From JBCDIQ01 sp039024295 (GTDB lineage Bacteria > Bacteroidota > Bacteroidia > J057): a DNA stretch of 10,427 bases. Of the stretch, positions 1 through 7,150 are shown in pieces. The stretch is from positions 1 to 10,427 of the forward strand of contig JBCDIQ010000200.1 in the NCBI GenBank assembly GCA_039024295.1. The letters run 5' to 3'. The position numbers and the translations under genes were made by a program. The notes below the pieces were generated by a model that had not been told where the DNA came from, did no database searches, and saw nothing but the letters and a program-made list of their open reading frames with translations. Each line of letters begins with the position of its first letter. Positions within the stretch are counted from its first letter, which is position 1.

Positions 1-570
1 CCTGCTCCTCAAAAACCTATTGAGTTTGCAGATGCTTCCACAGACGAACCTGCATCCGCCTCTCCTGGGCAAAAAATGGTCACATCCTCTCCCGAACCCC
101 ATAAACTTAAAGTATTGCCTCAGGTAAAGGCTACCTATCAGGAAAAAACCCTTGAAAGTGAAGCCCCTACCCCAGTCAAGGTGACCAAAGCTCCTGCCCA
201 AAAAATAATTTGTACAAATTTAGTTTCAGACCATAAAGACCTTCAACCCATTTATTTTCAGTCAAATAGTGACATCTTAACCCAAGAGGCTAAGGACAGG
301 CTGGATAAAGTGGCATCAATGTTGCACGAGTGTGATCAGGCACAATTGGTTGTTCAAGGACATGCTGACGCTTTAGGTGGTTTACGTGATAATTTGGTGC
401 TTTCTGTCATGAGAGCCTATAACGTGAAGTACTACCTAGTGTATGAGCGCGGAGTAAGCCAGTCCAGAATAACTTCCGGCGGCCTCGGAGAAGGAAAACC
501 CATCGCAGATAATCAGTCTTCCAGCGGCCGCCAGCTCAACCGACGCGTGGATTTCTCATTCGTTTTTTAA
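1..570 (+). CDS. OmpA-family peptidoglycan-binding protein, 5' truncated
   Basis: The reading frame is open from base 1 to the TAA at 568-570, so the N-terminus lies outside the window and 189 residues are visible. Residues 1-65 are a Pro/Ala/Lys-rich linker of low complexity. Residues from about 75 to the end form an OmpA C-terminal (OmpA-like, MotB-type) domain: an IYFQSNS strand, then HADALG, N-x-x-LS-x-x-RA, YYLV, SRI, GLGE and a final GRQLNRRV. Asp123 and Arg138 are 15 residues apart, the spacing of the two residues that grip diaminopimelate in this family (D271/R286 of Acinetobacter OmpA). The protein should anchor the outer membrane to peptidoglycan from the periplasmic side. The next OmpA gene starts 51 bases downstream on the same strand with no terminator between, so the pair is probably co-transcribed. 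What precedes the linker (barrel or lipoprotein anchor) cannot be seen. Confidence 0.9.
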   Translation, partial: PAPQKPIEFADASTDEPASASPGQKMVTSSPEPHKLKVLPQVKATYQEKTLESEAPTPVKVTKAPAQKIICTNLVSDHKDLQPIYFQSNSDILTQEAKDRLDKVASMLHECDQAQLVVQGHADALGGLRDNLVLSVMRAYNVKYYLVYERGVSQSRITSGGLGEGKPIADNQSSSGRQLNRRVDFSFVF

Positions 571-621
571 TCTGCAAGGGTGTTTACGCCCAACTGACAC
601 ACCACAATAACCCTTAGAATC

Positions 622-1950
622 GTGAGAATCAGGTTGATTTACTTCTGTATCGCTTGCTTGTTTGCACTGTCTTCCCAGACTTACGCACAGATCAGCACCA
701 ATCCTACCATGGTAGGGCTTTCTTCTACTTTTACTGATTATCAAGGCCCACCCGTAGGAGACTATACCAATTTTAGCAATTATCGCCCTGGAATCAGCCT
801 GGGCGCATATCAATATGTTGCAAAACCCATTAACGTATTGTTGTTGTCCACATTTGTACCTGAAATTGATTATCCAACAGGTTCCGGGACATTTACCAAT
901 CCTTCTATGCTGGATGTAAATGGGCAGGTTCAGTTTAAATCAAATAATGGGCGCATGCTGAAGGAAGATGCTGTATTTGCCCCCTACGTTAATTCTGGAT
1001 TTGGCTTGAGTTCCATAAGCAATGCTACCTCCTTTTACGTTCCTGTAGCTTTTGGCTCACGTGTTCGCTTGGGGAAATCGGTTAGCTTGCAATTGGAAAC
1101 CATGTACAAGCAAGCCATTGGAAGAGGAAATAACAGCTTGAACCACTCTATAGGATTTGTATTCTCGGTACCAACCAAAAAACAGCCCATCGAAACGCCA
1201 GTCGAGGAAACCGAAACCACCCCTCCAATTGCCAATGCCGTTCCTAAGGTAGAAGTACCTGGCCGGTTGGATGACATGGACGGCGATGGTATCCCGGATG
1301 TGGAAGATGCTTGTCCTGAACTCATGGGATTGATACAGTTTGGAGGATGTCCTCCTCGCCCTAACGATCCTGGTCGCGAGCTAGACCTGGCAAAACTGGA
1401 AGAGAAAGATATTCCCGTAAAGCCATATGCCGCATCTAATCCTCAACCTGCCGAGGCAACTCCACAATTTGCACAGGTAGAAGTAGAGGAGCAGATCAAC
1501 AACAGAAATCCTGACCAAACCGAAACAACCCTCGATTTTGAAGGAAATACGGATACCGCAAGCTGGGGAGATCCCTACAATGAAGCATCAGAAGAAGACC
1601 AACAATTCCTGGAATTCGCCCAGCACGCCATCTACTTCTCCCCTAACGAAGATGAAATCCTTCCGGAAAGCTTTGAGGTGTTGGATGAGGTGGCAAACAT
1701 TCTGGAAAGAAACCAGGACGCACGGTTGAAACTGCTTGGACACACTGACGCACTCGGAGAAGAAAATGAAAACCTGATTCTATCCATCAAGCGGGCGTTC
1801 CGCGTAAAATATTACCTCGTCCATGAGAAGGGAATCAAGCTCTCACGGATTGAGTCTGACGGAGCTGGAGAAATTGACCCCATCGCCAGCAATGACAACC
1901 CCGGCGGTAGAAAGCTGAACAGAAGAGTTGAATTCTCCCTGGTAAGGTAA
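622..1950 (+). CDS. OmpA-family outer-membrane protein with TSP3-type linker
   Basis: This is a complete 442-residue protein. GTG at 622 is chosen as start: an in-frame stop lies at 595-597, no ATG lies between, and the next in-frame ATG (residue 30) would remove the signal peptide (residues 1-22, hydrophobic, ending TYAQ). Residues about 25-185 alternate in the manner of a small outer-membrane beta barrel. Residues 218-229 (DMDGDGIPDVED) followed by C231-P and C243-P form a thrombospondin type 3 calcium-binding repeat, typical of Bacteroidota OmpA proteins. A Pro/Glu-rich linker follows, and residues about 330-442 are the OmpA peptidoglycan-binding domain with Asp376 and Arg391 at the diaminopimelate-binding positions and a closing KLNRRVEF. 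The expected role is structural, linking outer membrane and cell wall. The C-terminal domain is close to that of the gene just upstream, suggesting a tandem duplication. Confidence 0.93.
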   Translation: MRIRLIYFCIACLFALSSQTYAQISTNPTMVGLSSTFTDYQGPPVGDYTNFSNYRPGISLGAYQYVAKPINVLLLSTFVPEIDYPTGSGTFTNPSMLDVNGQVQFKSNNGRMLKEDAVFAPYVNSGFGLSSISNATSFYVPVAFGSRVRLGKSVSLQLETMYKQAIGRGNNSLNHSIGFVFSVPTKKQPIETPVEETETTPPIANAVPKVEVPGRLDDMDGDGIPDVEDACPELMGLIQFGGCPPRPNDPGRELDLAKLEEKDIPVKPYAASNPQPAEATPQFAQVEVEEQINNRNPDQTETTLDFEGNTDTASWGDPYNEASEEDQQFLEFAQHAIYFSPNEDEILPESFEVLDEVANILERNQDARLKLLGHTDALGEENENLILSIKRAFRVKYYLVHEKGIKLSRIESDGAGEIDPIASNDNPGGRKLNRRVEFSLVR

Positions 1951-1987
1951 AGAATTCCCATAAATCAAGATCAAGGGTACGTTGTAC

Positions 1988-2020
1988 AACCACCATCTTT
2001 CCAGAGATGGTGGTTTTTTT
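1988..2020 (+). terminator. Strong intrinsic terminator after the OmpA pair
   Basis: A perfect 11-bp inverted repeat (AACCACCATCT at 1988-1998, AGATGGTGGTT at 2005-2015) encloses a 6-base loop, and a run of seven T spans 2014-2020. It lies 38 bases after the OmpA stop codon. There is no T run on the opposite strand, so it should act in the + direction only. It separates the OmpA unit from the hydrolase gene. Confidence 0.9.
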
Positions 2021-2040
2021 GTGTTTCTGTTGGCAGTTGC

Positions 2041-2071
2041 TTGTGGAACAAGGATGCATCATTTACCTTGG
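2041..2071 (+). promoter_or_regulatory. Possible Bacteroidota-type promoter for the hydrolase
   Basis: TTG at 2041-2043 is followed after 20 bases by TACCTTGG at 2064-2071, one mismatch from the TAnnTTTG -7 consensus and within the usual 19-21 base spacing. It lies between the terminator and the hydrolase ATG at 2091, where a promoter is expected. The leader would be only about 10-15 bases. The match is short and could be chance. Confidence 0.35.
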
Positions 2072-2090
2072 TAGGAAAAGCACCTACTTT

Positions 2091-3125
2091 ATGCCACACC
2101 TACAAACTTCTCGTCTCAACACGTTTTACCGTCACCACGGACCTGCGACTGGAGAAGCGGTTGTATTTGTACACGGAAATGTTTCCGACAGTATATTCTG
2201 GGAGGAAACCATGAATGCGCTACCGGAGAACTTCCAGGGAATAGCACCTGATATGCGGGGGTATGGGCACAGCGAGTCAACCCCCATTGATGCTACGCGC
2301 GGATGTAGGGACTGGGCGGAAGATGTCCTAGCATTGATGGATCAACTGGAGATAGATACCTTCCATGCGGTGGGACACTCTCTTGGGGGTTCTTGCCTGT
2401 TTACCTTACACGCCCTTGCCAGCGAGCGCATCAAATCCCTGACCTTTATTTGTCCAGGGTCCCCTTATGGGTTTGGAGGCACAAAAGGCATTGAGGGAAC
2501 GCCGACCTATGAAGATTTTGGGGGTTCAGGGGGAGGACTTGCCAACCCGGAGTTTGCCAAAAGATTGGATGCAGGCGACACCACATCTGACGATCCACAA
2601 GCCTCCCCACGAGTGGTTATGAACGCCTTCTACTGGAAGCCTCCTTTCGTTCCCGCACGGGAAGAGGAATATTTGCAAAGTATGTTGCGCACAAAAGTAG
2701 GCGACCAATTCTACCCCGCTGATGCGGTCCCTTCCGCCAATTGGCCAGGAGTGGGACCAGGACAATTTGGTCCTCTAAACATGGTTTCGCCCAAATACCA
2801 ACAGGACACAGTTCCCAACTTCCTTGCTGCTCCAAATAAACCTCCCGTATTATGGGTCCGAGGCTCAGATGACCTGATTGTCAGCGACCGTTCCTTTTTC
2901 GACATTGCCACCTTAGGCCAGATGGAGTTGGTTCCCGGTTACCCAGGAGTTGACGTGATGCCCTCTCAGCCCATGATTGGTCAAACCCGTGATGTCCTGG
3001 AAAAATACGCGGCTTCAGGCGGTTCCTACAAAGAAGTGGTGATAGCAGATACCGGTCATTCTCCGTATATTGAAAAACCGGAAGCATTCAATTCGCATTT
3101 TCATGCGCTACTTTCCGGTAAGTAG
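2091..3125 (+). CDS. Alpha/beta hydrolase
   Basis: The 344-residue protein has the alpha/beta-hydrolase fold signature. An oxyanion-hole loop VFVHGN lies at residues 25-30, the nucleophile elbow GHSLGG carries Ser97, the acid is most likely Asp261 (in RGSDDLIV), and the catalytic His is His323 (DTGHSPYIEKPEAF). Residues about 135-250 hold a large insertion rich in Pro, Gly and Asp that would form a cap over the active site. There is no signal peptide, so it is probably cytoplasmic. The frame extends upstream to an ATG at 2007, but that codon sits inside the terminator stem, so the ATG at 2091 is used. The substrate cannot be told from sequence: esterase, lactonase, C-C hydrolase and epoxide-hydrolase-like activities all remain possible. 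The next gene begins 25 bases downstream and is likely co-transcribed. Confidence 0.9.
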   Translation: MPHLQTSRLNTFYRHHGPATGEAVVFVHGNVSDSIFWEETMNALPENFQGIAPDMRGYGHSESTPIDATRGCRDWAEDVLALMDQLEIDTFHAVGHSLGGSCLFTLHALASERIKSLTFICPGSPYGFGGTKGIEGTPTYEDFGGSGGGLANPEFAKRLDAGDTTSDDPQASPRVVMNAFYWKPPFVPAREEEYLQSMLRTKVGDQFYPADAVPSANWPGVGPGQFGPLNMVSPKYQQDTVPNFLAAPNKPPVLWVRGSDDLIVSDRSFFDIATLGQMELVPGYPGVDVMPSQPMIGQTRDVLEKYAASGGSYKEVVIADTGHSPYIEKPEAFNSHFHALLSGK

Positions 3126-3150
3126 ACGTATCAAACAACCTCGTTTTTGG

Positions 3151-3567
3151 ATGAAAAATAATATTATCGCCGTACTGACCGGTGTATTTACCGGCTGGGT
3201 AGTGGTATTCTCCGGAGAAGCTGTTCAGCAGCAATTTATTACTGTCCCTGAGGGGTTTGACTATACAGATCCTGTACAATTACAGGCATTTTCGGATAGC
3301 CTGCACACATGGGCATGGATCAGCTTTATTATCATCTGGGGGTTATCGGCCTTTCTGGGAGGAATGATCACGGGAAAAGTTGGTAAAGGAAACTGGAAAA
3401 AACTGTGTCTCATTACTGGAGGAATCTTGCTGTTGGGAAGCATTGCGAATATGTTCATCATTCCCCATCCGCTATGGGTAAATGTGATTACGGTCTTGAT
3501 GTATTTTCCCCTGGCGTATGTGGGAGGTAGCATGCTTGCTCCGAAGGGGGAACTCATCAGGGGATAA
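3151..3567 (+). CDS. Small four-helix membrane protein, function unknown
   Basis: This 138-residue protein has four predicted transmembrane helices, at roughly residues 4-24, 54-75, 83-104 and 108-128, joined by short loops. A hydrophilic stretch of about 30 residues lies between helices 1 and 2. Helix 2 contains GLSAFLGGMITGKV, and Lys/Gly-rich residues follow it, consistent with a cytoplasmic loop. The start is placed at ATG 3151, where helix 1 begins. An upstream in-frame ATG at 3070 would add 27 basic, non-hydrophobic residues and overlap the hydrolase by 56 bases, so it is less likely. No catalytic motif was recognised and the family was not identified. It sits 25 bases after the hydrolase and probably shares its transcript. 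Confidence 0.75.
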   Translation: MKNNIIAVLTGVFTGWVVVFSGEAVQQQFITVPEGFDYTDPVQLQAFSDSLHTWAWISFIIIWGLSAFLGGMITGKVGKGNWKKLCLITGGILLLGSIANMFIIPHPLWVNVITVLMYFPLAYVGGSMLAPKGELIRG

Positions 3568-3598
3568 ACTCGGTTCATCCTTTATGCGTTGCGGTAAA

Positions 3599-3618
3599 TG
3601 CAGTAATTTTCAACTGCA
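3599..3618 (+). terminator. Weak hairpin after the membrane-protein gene
   Basis: TGCAGT (3599-3604) and ACTGCA (3613-3618) can pair as a 6-bp stem with an 8-base loop, 31 bases after the stop codon. No T run follows, so it is at best a weak or factor-assisted terminator. The rest of 3568-3861 contains no convincing gene. Confidence 0.2.
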
Positions 3619-3808
3619 ATTAGGGAATGGCTGGATGGTGCTCCCCAGGTAAGTGAAATGGGTGGATGGGAAATTTGTGCGAATGTCCAGCAAAAACCTA
3701 CTACAACGTCCTAACGGGCTAGCGTGAAATGGCTCCCTGGCTAGAAGCCATTGAGGCAGGCATCATGTTGGTGAAATGGAAGAATCAGGCAGTGAATCAG
3801 GTGCTTTG

Positions 3809-3822
3809 CAAAGATAAGTTTG
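3809..3822. promoter_or_regulatory. Symmetric pair of -7-like motifs between convergent genes
   Basis: The 14-base stretch CAAAGATAAGTTTG contains a perfect TAnnTTTG on the + strand (3815-3822) and another on the - strand (read from 3816 to 3809), sharing the central TA. It adjoins the 10-bp palindrome CTTTGCAAAG at 3804-3813. Neither strand shows a TTTG at the -33 spacing. No downstream gene needs it, since both flanking genes end here, so any transcript would be antisense to their 3' ends. It may be chance. Confidence 0.2.
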
Positions 3823-3861
3823 CCTGTAAATTATTTGGAGCCCCAGCAACCCGTGTATCCG

Positions 3862-6800
3862 CTACCGAATGAGGGTAACCGTGCCTGACAATTCACGGAT
3901 TTTCCCCTCAGTGTCTTGTCCCCGGACTTTATACACATAAACTCCTTCGGGGACTCCTGCTCCGTTCCAGGAAGCATTTTCCCCCCAGGCTTGATGAACC
4001 AATCTTCCCCATCGATTGAAGATTTCCAGGGTAACCCCTGACCAGCCGCCACCTGAAATGGCAAAAACATCATTGTGGCCATCGTTATTGGGGCTAAACG
4101 CATTTGGCAAAAACATCCTGGGGGGCCAAACTTCAATGGTATAGGTAGATGAATCCGGACATCTTCCTTCGTTATCTACCCAAAACTCTACTTGATATAT
4201 CCCAGGAACCGTGTAGGTCTCTTCAAATGCTGAGGTGGGTTGAATTTCCCCTGATTCAGACACCCAACGAAACCGGCTGGCATACTCCCCAATGTATATT
4301 CCCTGCACTTCAAGAGGAGCAAAACCCGCTGAAGGCAAAAGCTCCGCTTCGGCAGAAGGGCGATCGAGTACTTCAAGGGTATAAAACGCGGTATCACTGA
4401 AACAGCCTTCATCATTCCTCCCAATTACCCAATACTGGGTGGTTTCGAATGGTGCTACTTCAATTTTATCTGTTAACGCTCCGGTGCTCCACCTGTAAGC
4501 AGCTGATTGAGCAGCTATGATCACAGAAGATTCGAATCGACAAATGGGAGACAAACCTGAGAGTTCTACCTCTGGTAATGACCAAACCCTTACGTTCACG
4601 GTATCCTCATTCTGGCATCCATTTACACCTGTCCCTTTCAAAATCAGGGTTCGGTTGCTGTCCGCAATAAAAAGTGGGGAGGCCACTTGCGGATCTGACA
4701 GCCCAAAGTTTGGTTCCCACTCATACAAATTGGCCCCGCTTCCAAGCAAGGTAAGGGTATCTCCCCGACATCCAAAAAGGTCTGGGCCGGCTTCCACTTC
4801 TGGCCGGGGCAGCACAGTTACCAAGGTAGAATCCTGGTCACGACACCCCAGGTTATCCCGAACAGTTAAGGTGTAAATGGTCGTTGAGGTCGGAGTAGCG
4901 ATTGGAAAAGGAACCGAGTCGTTCGAAAGGCTTTCCTCTGGAGTCCATGCAAATGAAAGCCCTCCTGAACCTGCCAACTGAATGGAATCCTGTTCACAGA
5001 TGGTCCAATCTGGTCCTGCATTCGCAGTGGGAGGGATTCGTGTATTCACCACGACGGTGTCTACATCCCTGCATCCAAGGCTGTCCAGAATCTCCACTAG
5101 GTATGCCTGAGAGCTATCAGGCCATACAAATGCAGTCCCATCAGTTCCAGGAAGGAGGTTGATCTTTGGGGACCAATCAAACGTTCGACTGCCCTGACTA
5201 GCCCCCTGGAGCTGAATGGTGTCGCCTGAACAGATCAAGGTGTCTGCACCTGCATTTGCCACCTGGACATGCACCTGGACCGAATCAGTGTTGTCACAGC
5301 CCCATACAGCCACTACCGTGGCAACATAGGTGGAGGGCCTGTCAGGGAAAACCCATGGAAAATCCAGACTGGTATCATTAAGGGTCGGGGATGACTGCCA
5401 AAATCGCTGGATGCCGCCTGCCACAGCCAACTGCACACTGTCACCGGGGCAAACGAACGTATCAGGACTAACCGTGATGATGGGACGAATACGTACCTCA
5501 ATCCCCAGAGAATCATTGTTCACACAGCCGTTTGTATCCGTAACTGTCACAAAATAAAAAGCGGAATCGACTAACTGTCCGTTGGTATTGACAGGACGGG
5601 CAATCGGTTGTGCCAGGGTTGAATCGTCCAGGGTATTACCGGGTTGCCACAGGAAGCTCACCCCTCCCGTAGCTGTGAGCTGAACATCGCCACCCGAACA
5701 CACATAGGGTTCTGGCTGGGTGGCTGTGACTGTAGGGAGCGGATTGACCGTGACTTCTACCGTGTCCAATCCCACGCATCCCGTAGCATCTGTAATCTCA
5801 GCCACGTAGGATTGGGATTGCAAAGGAAATACGGAGGGAGTGGCAGAAGTTGTGTTGATGAGGGTAGGATCGGGCTGCCAACGCCATTGGACCCCGCTTT
5901 GGGCGGAAAGCTGAACAGTGTCTCCGATACACACCTCCCTATCAGGGCCGGCATCCGCATAAATAACCGTTACCAGGGTTCTATCGGTGGATGAACACCC
6001 AAAAGAGTCGGTAACCTGGACGGTAAAGGGTCGGGTAAATGTAGGCGTGGCAATGGGATTGGCCACATTTGCAGCATTCAGTGGGCCAGCAGGCGTCCAT
6101 TGGTAGGTTTCACCACCAGAAGCCTGAAGCTGGACCGGCTGCCCTTCACAACTAAGGAGATCTAGTCCTGCGTTGGCCACAGGTAGGGGTTTTACCTCCA
6201 ATCGAATGGTATCTACCCGCTGGTCCCCACACTGGTCGGTAATTCTGGCGATATAGGTAATGCTGCTGTCGGGAGAAGCCACTGGATTGGCAATGTTGGG
6301 GTTGCTCAATCCAGTAGTTGGGGCCCACCTTATGGTGTCACCTGAGCCAACGTCCAGTTGAATGCTTTGCCCTTTACAGATAAAGGTATCTTGACTGGAT
6401 TGGAAGAACGATACATAATCCCTGCAGAAGACCTGCCTATTCGTATAAAATCCAGTTGCACCCGTAAATCCCCAGAAGACTTGTGAATCATTGTTGAAGA
6501 TGTCCCGGACAATGTCTCCCGTATAAGATAATCGAAGCTGACAATCCAGGTAAACCCGCATCACGGTGTTTGCAGGGTCCCAGGTAATTCTTAGGGAATG
6601 AAACTGGCAATCTTCTGCATTTCGGTTATTGGGAAGAATAGAAACAGGTCCCGCAAGGTTATCCCTGCTGTTGTGTCTGGGGTTACCATTTTTCATGATC
6701 GCAAGGTGATCGTAAAAAGGATCGCCAAAATCTCCGTTTTGGAAACCATCCAGTTCTACTGCAATGGAGGGGCTAATTCCCAGGTATCCCAAGCCGCCCC

Positions 6801-7080
6801 CAGATGTACCCACCCTGGTACTTACCTGCTGCAGGACAAAGGCTAAGCCATCAGCTCCATTTGCGTCTCGGCATCCCATGAAAACATCAAAATACAGGTC
6901 AAATGGTCGGCTAATGTCTACTTTATTCAGGTACCAGATGGACCCATTTCTCCATTGTTGATCTGGAGTGATGGTAAAACATTCTCCCGTATCACGTACA
7001 GAAGATCCATTCAACCGGTACTGCCCAAAAGTAAAATGGAAGGCACCTATTATCAGAATAATTGTAAGAAATTGTTTCAT
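3862..7080 (-). CDS. Secreted lectin-adhesin with Ig-like array and T9SS type B sorting domain
   Basis: The 1072-residue protein has six parts. Residues 1-20 are a signal peptide (MKQFLTIILIIG, ending FGQ). Residues 21-226 are an L-type (legume-like) lectin with ADGLAFVLQ, GGGLGYLG and a VELDGFQN metal-binding strand. Nine Ig-like modules of 73-83 residues span about 232-905, each with two cysteines and a core of C-x-G-(D/Q)-(T/S)-(V/I)-QL. A PKD-like module lies at about 906-985. Residues 986-1072 are the gliding-motility-associated C-terminal domain (PNAFSPNNDG, FNRWG, GVPEGVYVYKV), the type B signal for T9SS export and surface attachment or release. Start ATG 7080 is chosen because an upstream in-frame ATG at 7143 would add 21 residues ahead of the signal peptide and lies upstream of the likely -7 box. 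The expected role is an extracellular glycan-binding adhesin; the ligand is unknown. No PorP/SprF-type partner gene is present here. Confidence 0.93.
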   Translation of the reverse strand: MKQFLTIILIIGAFHFTFGQYRLNGSSVRDTGECFTITPDQQWRNGSIWYLNKVDISRPFDLYFDVFMGCRDANGADGLAFVLQQVSTRVGTSGGGLGYLGISPSIAVELDGFQNGDFGDPFYDHLAIMKNGNPRHNSRDNLAGPVSILPNNRNAEDCQFHSLRITWDPANTVMRVYLDCQLRLSYTGDIVRDIFNNDSQVFWGFTGATGFYTNRQVFCRDYVSFFQSSQDTFICKGQSIQLDVGSGDTIRWAPTTGLSNPNIANPVASPDSSITYIARITDQCGDQRVDTIRLEVKPLPVANAGLDLLSCEGQPVQLQASGGETYQWTPAGPLNAANVANPIATPTFTRPFTVQVTDSFGCSSTDRTLVTVIYADAGPDREVCIGDTVQLSAQSGVQWRWQPDPTLINTTSATPSVFPLQSQSYVAEITDATGCVGLDTVEVTVNPLPTVTATQPEPYVCSGGDVQLTATGGVSFLWQPGNTLDDSTLAQPIARPVNTNGQLVDSAFYFVTVTDTNGCVNNDSLGIEVRIRPIITVSPDTFVCPGDSVQLAVAGGIQRFWQSSPTLNDTSLDFPWVFPDRPSTYVATVVAVWGCDNTDSVQVHVQVANAGADTLICSGDTIQLQGASQGSRTFDWSPKINLLPGTDGTAFVWPDSSQAYLVEILDSLGCRDVDTVVVNTRIPPTANAGPDWTICEQDSIQLAGSGGLSFAWTPEESLSNDSVPFPIATPTSTTIYTLTVRDNLGCRDQDSTLVTVLPRPEVEAGPDLFGCRGDTLTLLGSGANLYEWEPNFGLSDPQVASPLFIADSNRTLILKGTGVNGCQNEDTVNVRVWSLPEVELSGLSPICRFESSVIIAAQSAAYRWSTGALTDKIEVAPFETTQYWVIGRNDEGCFSDTAFYTLEVLDRPSAEAELLPSAGFAPLEVQGIYIGEYASRFRWVSESGEIQPTSAFEETYTVPGIYQVEFWVDNEGRCPDSSTYTIEVWPPRMFLPNAFSPNNDGHNDVFAISGGGWSGVTLEIFNRWGRLVHQAWGENASWNGAGVPEGVYVYKVRGQDTEGKIRELSGTVTLIR
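4366..6387 (-). repeat. Nine tandem Ig-like modules, protein-level repeat
   Basis: Within the lectin-adhesin, the first cysteine of each module falls at residues 235, 311, 384, 461, 544, 617, 695, 771 and 847. The second falls at 284, 362, 435, 519, 595, 670, 746, 822 and 893. The period is 73-83 residues and the spacing inside a module 46-58. Most modules open with a (N/D/E)AG-x-D-like strand and close with (D/N)-x-x-GC followed by D-T-V-x-V. The modules are clearly homologous but divergent, so the repeat is old and not a DNA-level tandem array. They probably form a rigid stalk holding the lectin head away from the cell. Confidence 0.85.
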
Positions 7081-7118
7081 GGCGTGAGGTTCAAGACCTT
7101 TGGGTAAAAGGTATCCTA

Positions 7119-7126
7119 CAAAAATA
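7119..7126 (-). promoter_or_regulatory. Probable -7 box for the lectin-adhesin gene
   Basis: Read on the - strand, these bases are TATTTTTG, a perfect match to the TAnnTTTG consensus of the primary sigma factor in Bacteroidota. Transcription would begin near 7112 and give a leader of about 30 bases before the ATG at 7080. No clear TTTG is visible at the -33 position. Confidence 0.5.
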
Positions 7127-7138
7127 AGGTTTTCTGCA

Positions 7139-7146
7139 TACATTTG
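7139..7146 (+). promoter_or_regulatory. -7-like box at the start of the VLRF1 gene
   Basis: TACATTTG matches TAnnTTTG exactly on the + strand. Transcription would start at about 7150-7154, on top of the proposed TTG start codon at 7151. That implies either a leaderless message or a real start at the ATG at 7223. No TTTG lies 19-21 bases upstream. It occupies the place where the -33 region of the divergent promoter would be, so the two could interfere. Confidence 0.35.
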
Positions 7147-7150
7147 ATTT

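Noticed and set aside
2007..2090. Upstream ATG extending the hydrolase by 28 residues
   Set aside because: The ATG lies in the right arm of a strong terminator stem, and the added residues are Cys-rich and unlike the family; ATG 2091 begins the recognisable protein.
3070..3150. Upstream ATG extending the four-helix membrane protein by 27 residues
   Set aside because: It would overlap the end of the hydrolase by 56 bases, and the extra residues are basic with no hydrophobic segment; the first membrane helix begins right after ATG 3151.
3568..3861. Possible remnant of an insertion sequence or small RNA gene
   Set aside because: No terminal inverted repeats, target duplications or stable long hairpin with a T run were found; only short repeats and a 6-bp stem.
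3729..3872. 47-codon + strand reading frame (ATG 3729 to TGA 3872)
   Set aside because: It has no recognisable motif, no start context and overlaps the 3' end of the adhesin gene; more likely chance. It could be reconsidered if the promoter-like motif nearby is active, but the ATG lies upstream of it.
4517..4876. 119-codon + strand frame inside the adhesin gene
   Set aside because: Antisense shadow of the Ig-like module region; the encoded sequence is Ser/Pro/Arg-rich low complexity without domains.
5644..5994. 116-codon + strand frame inside the adhesin gene
   Set aside because: Antisense shadow of the Ig-like modules; Arg/Ser/Gly-rich, no start context and no recognisable domain.
7081..7143. 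Upstream ATG extending the lectin-adhesin by 21 residues
   Set aside because: It would bury the signal peptide and lies upstream of the probable -7 box at 7119-7126.
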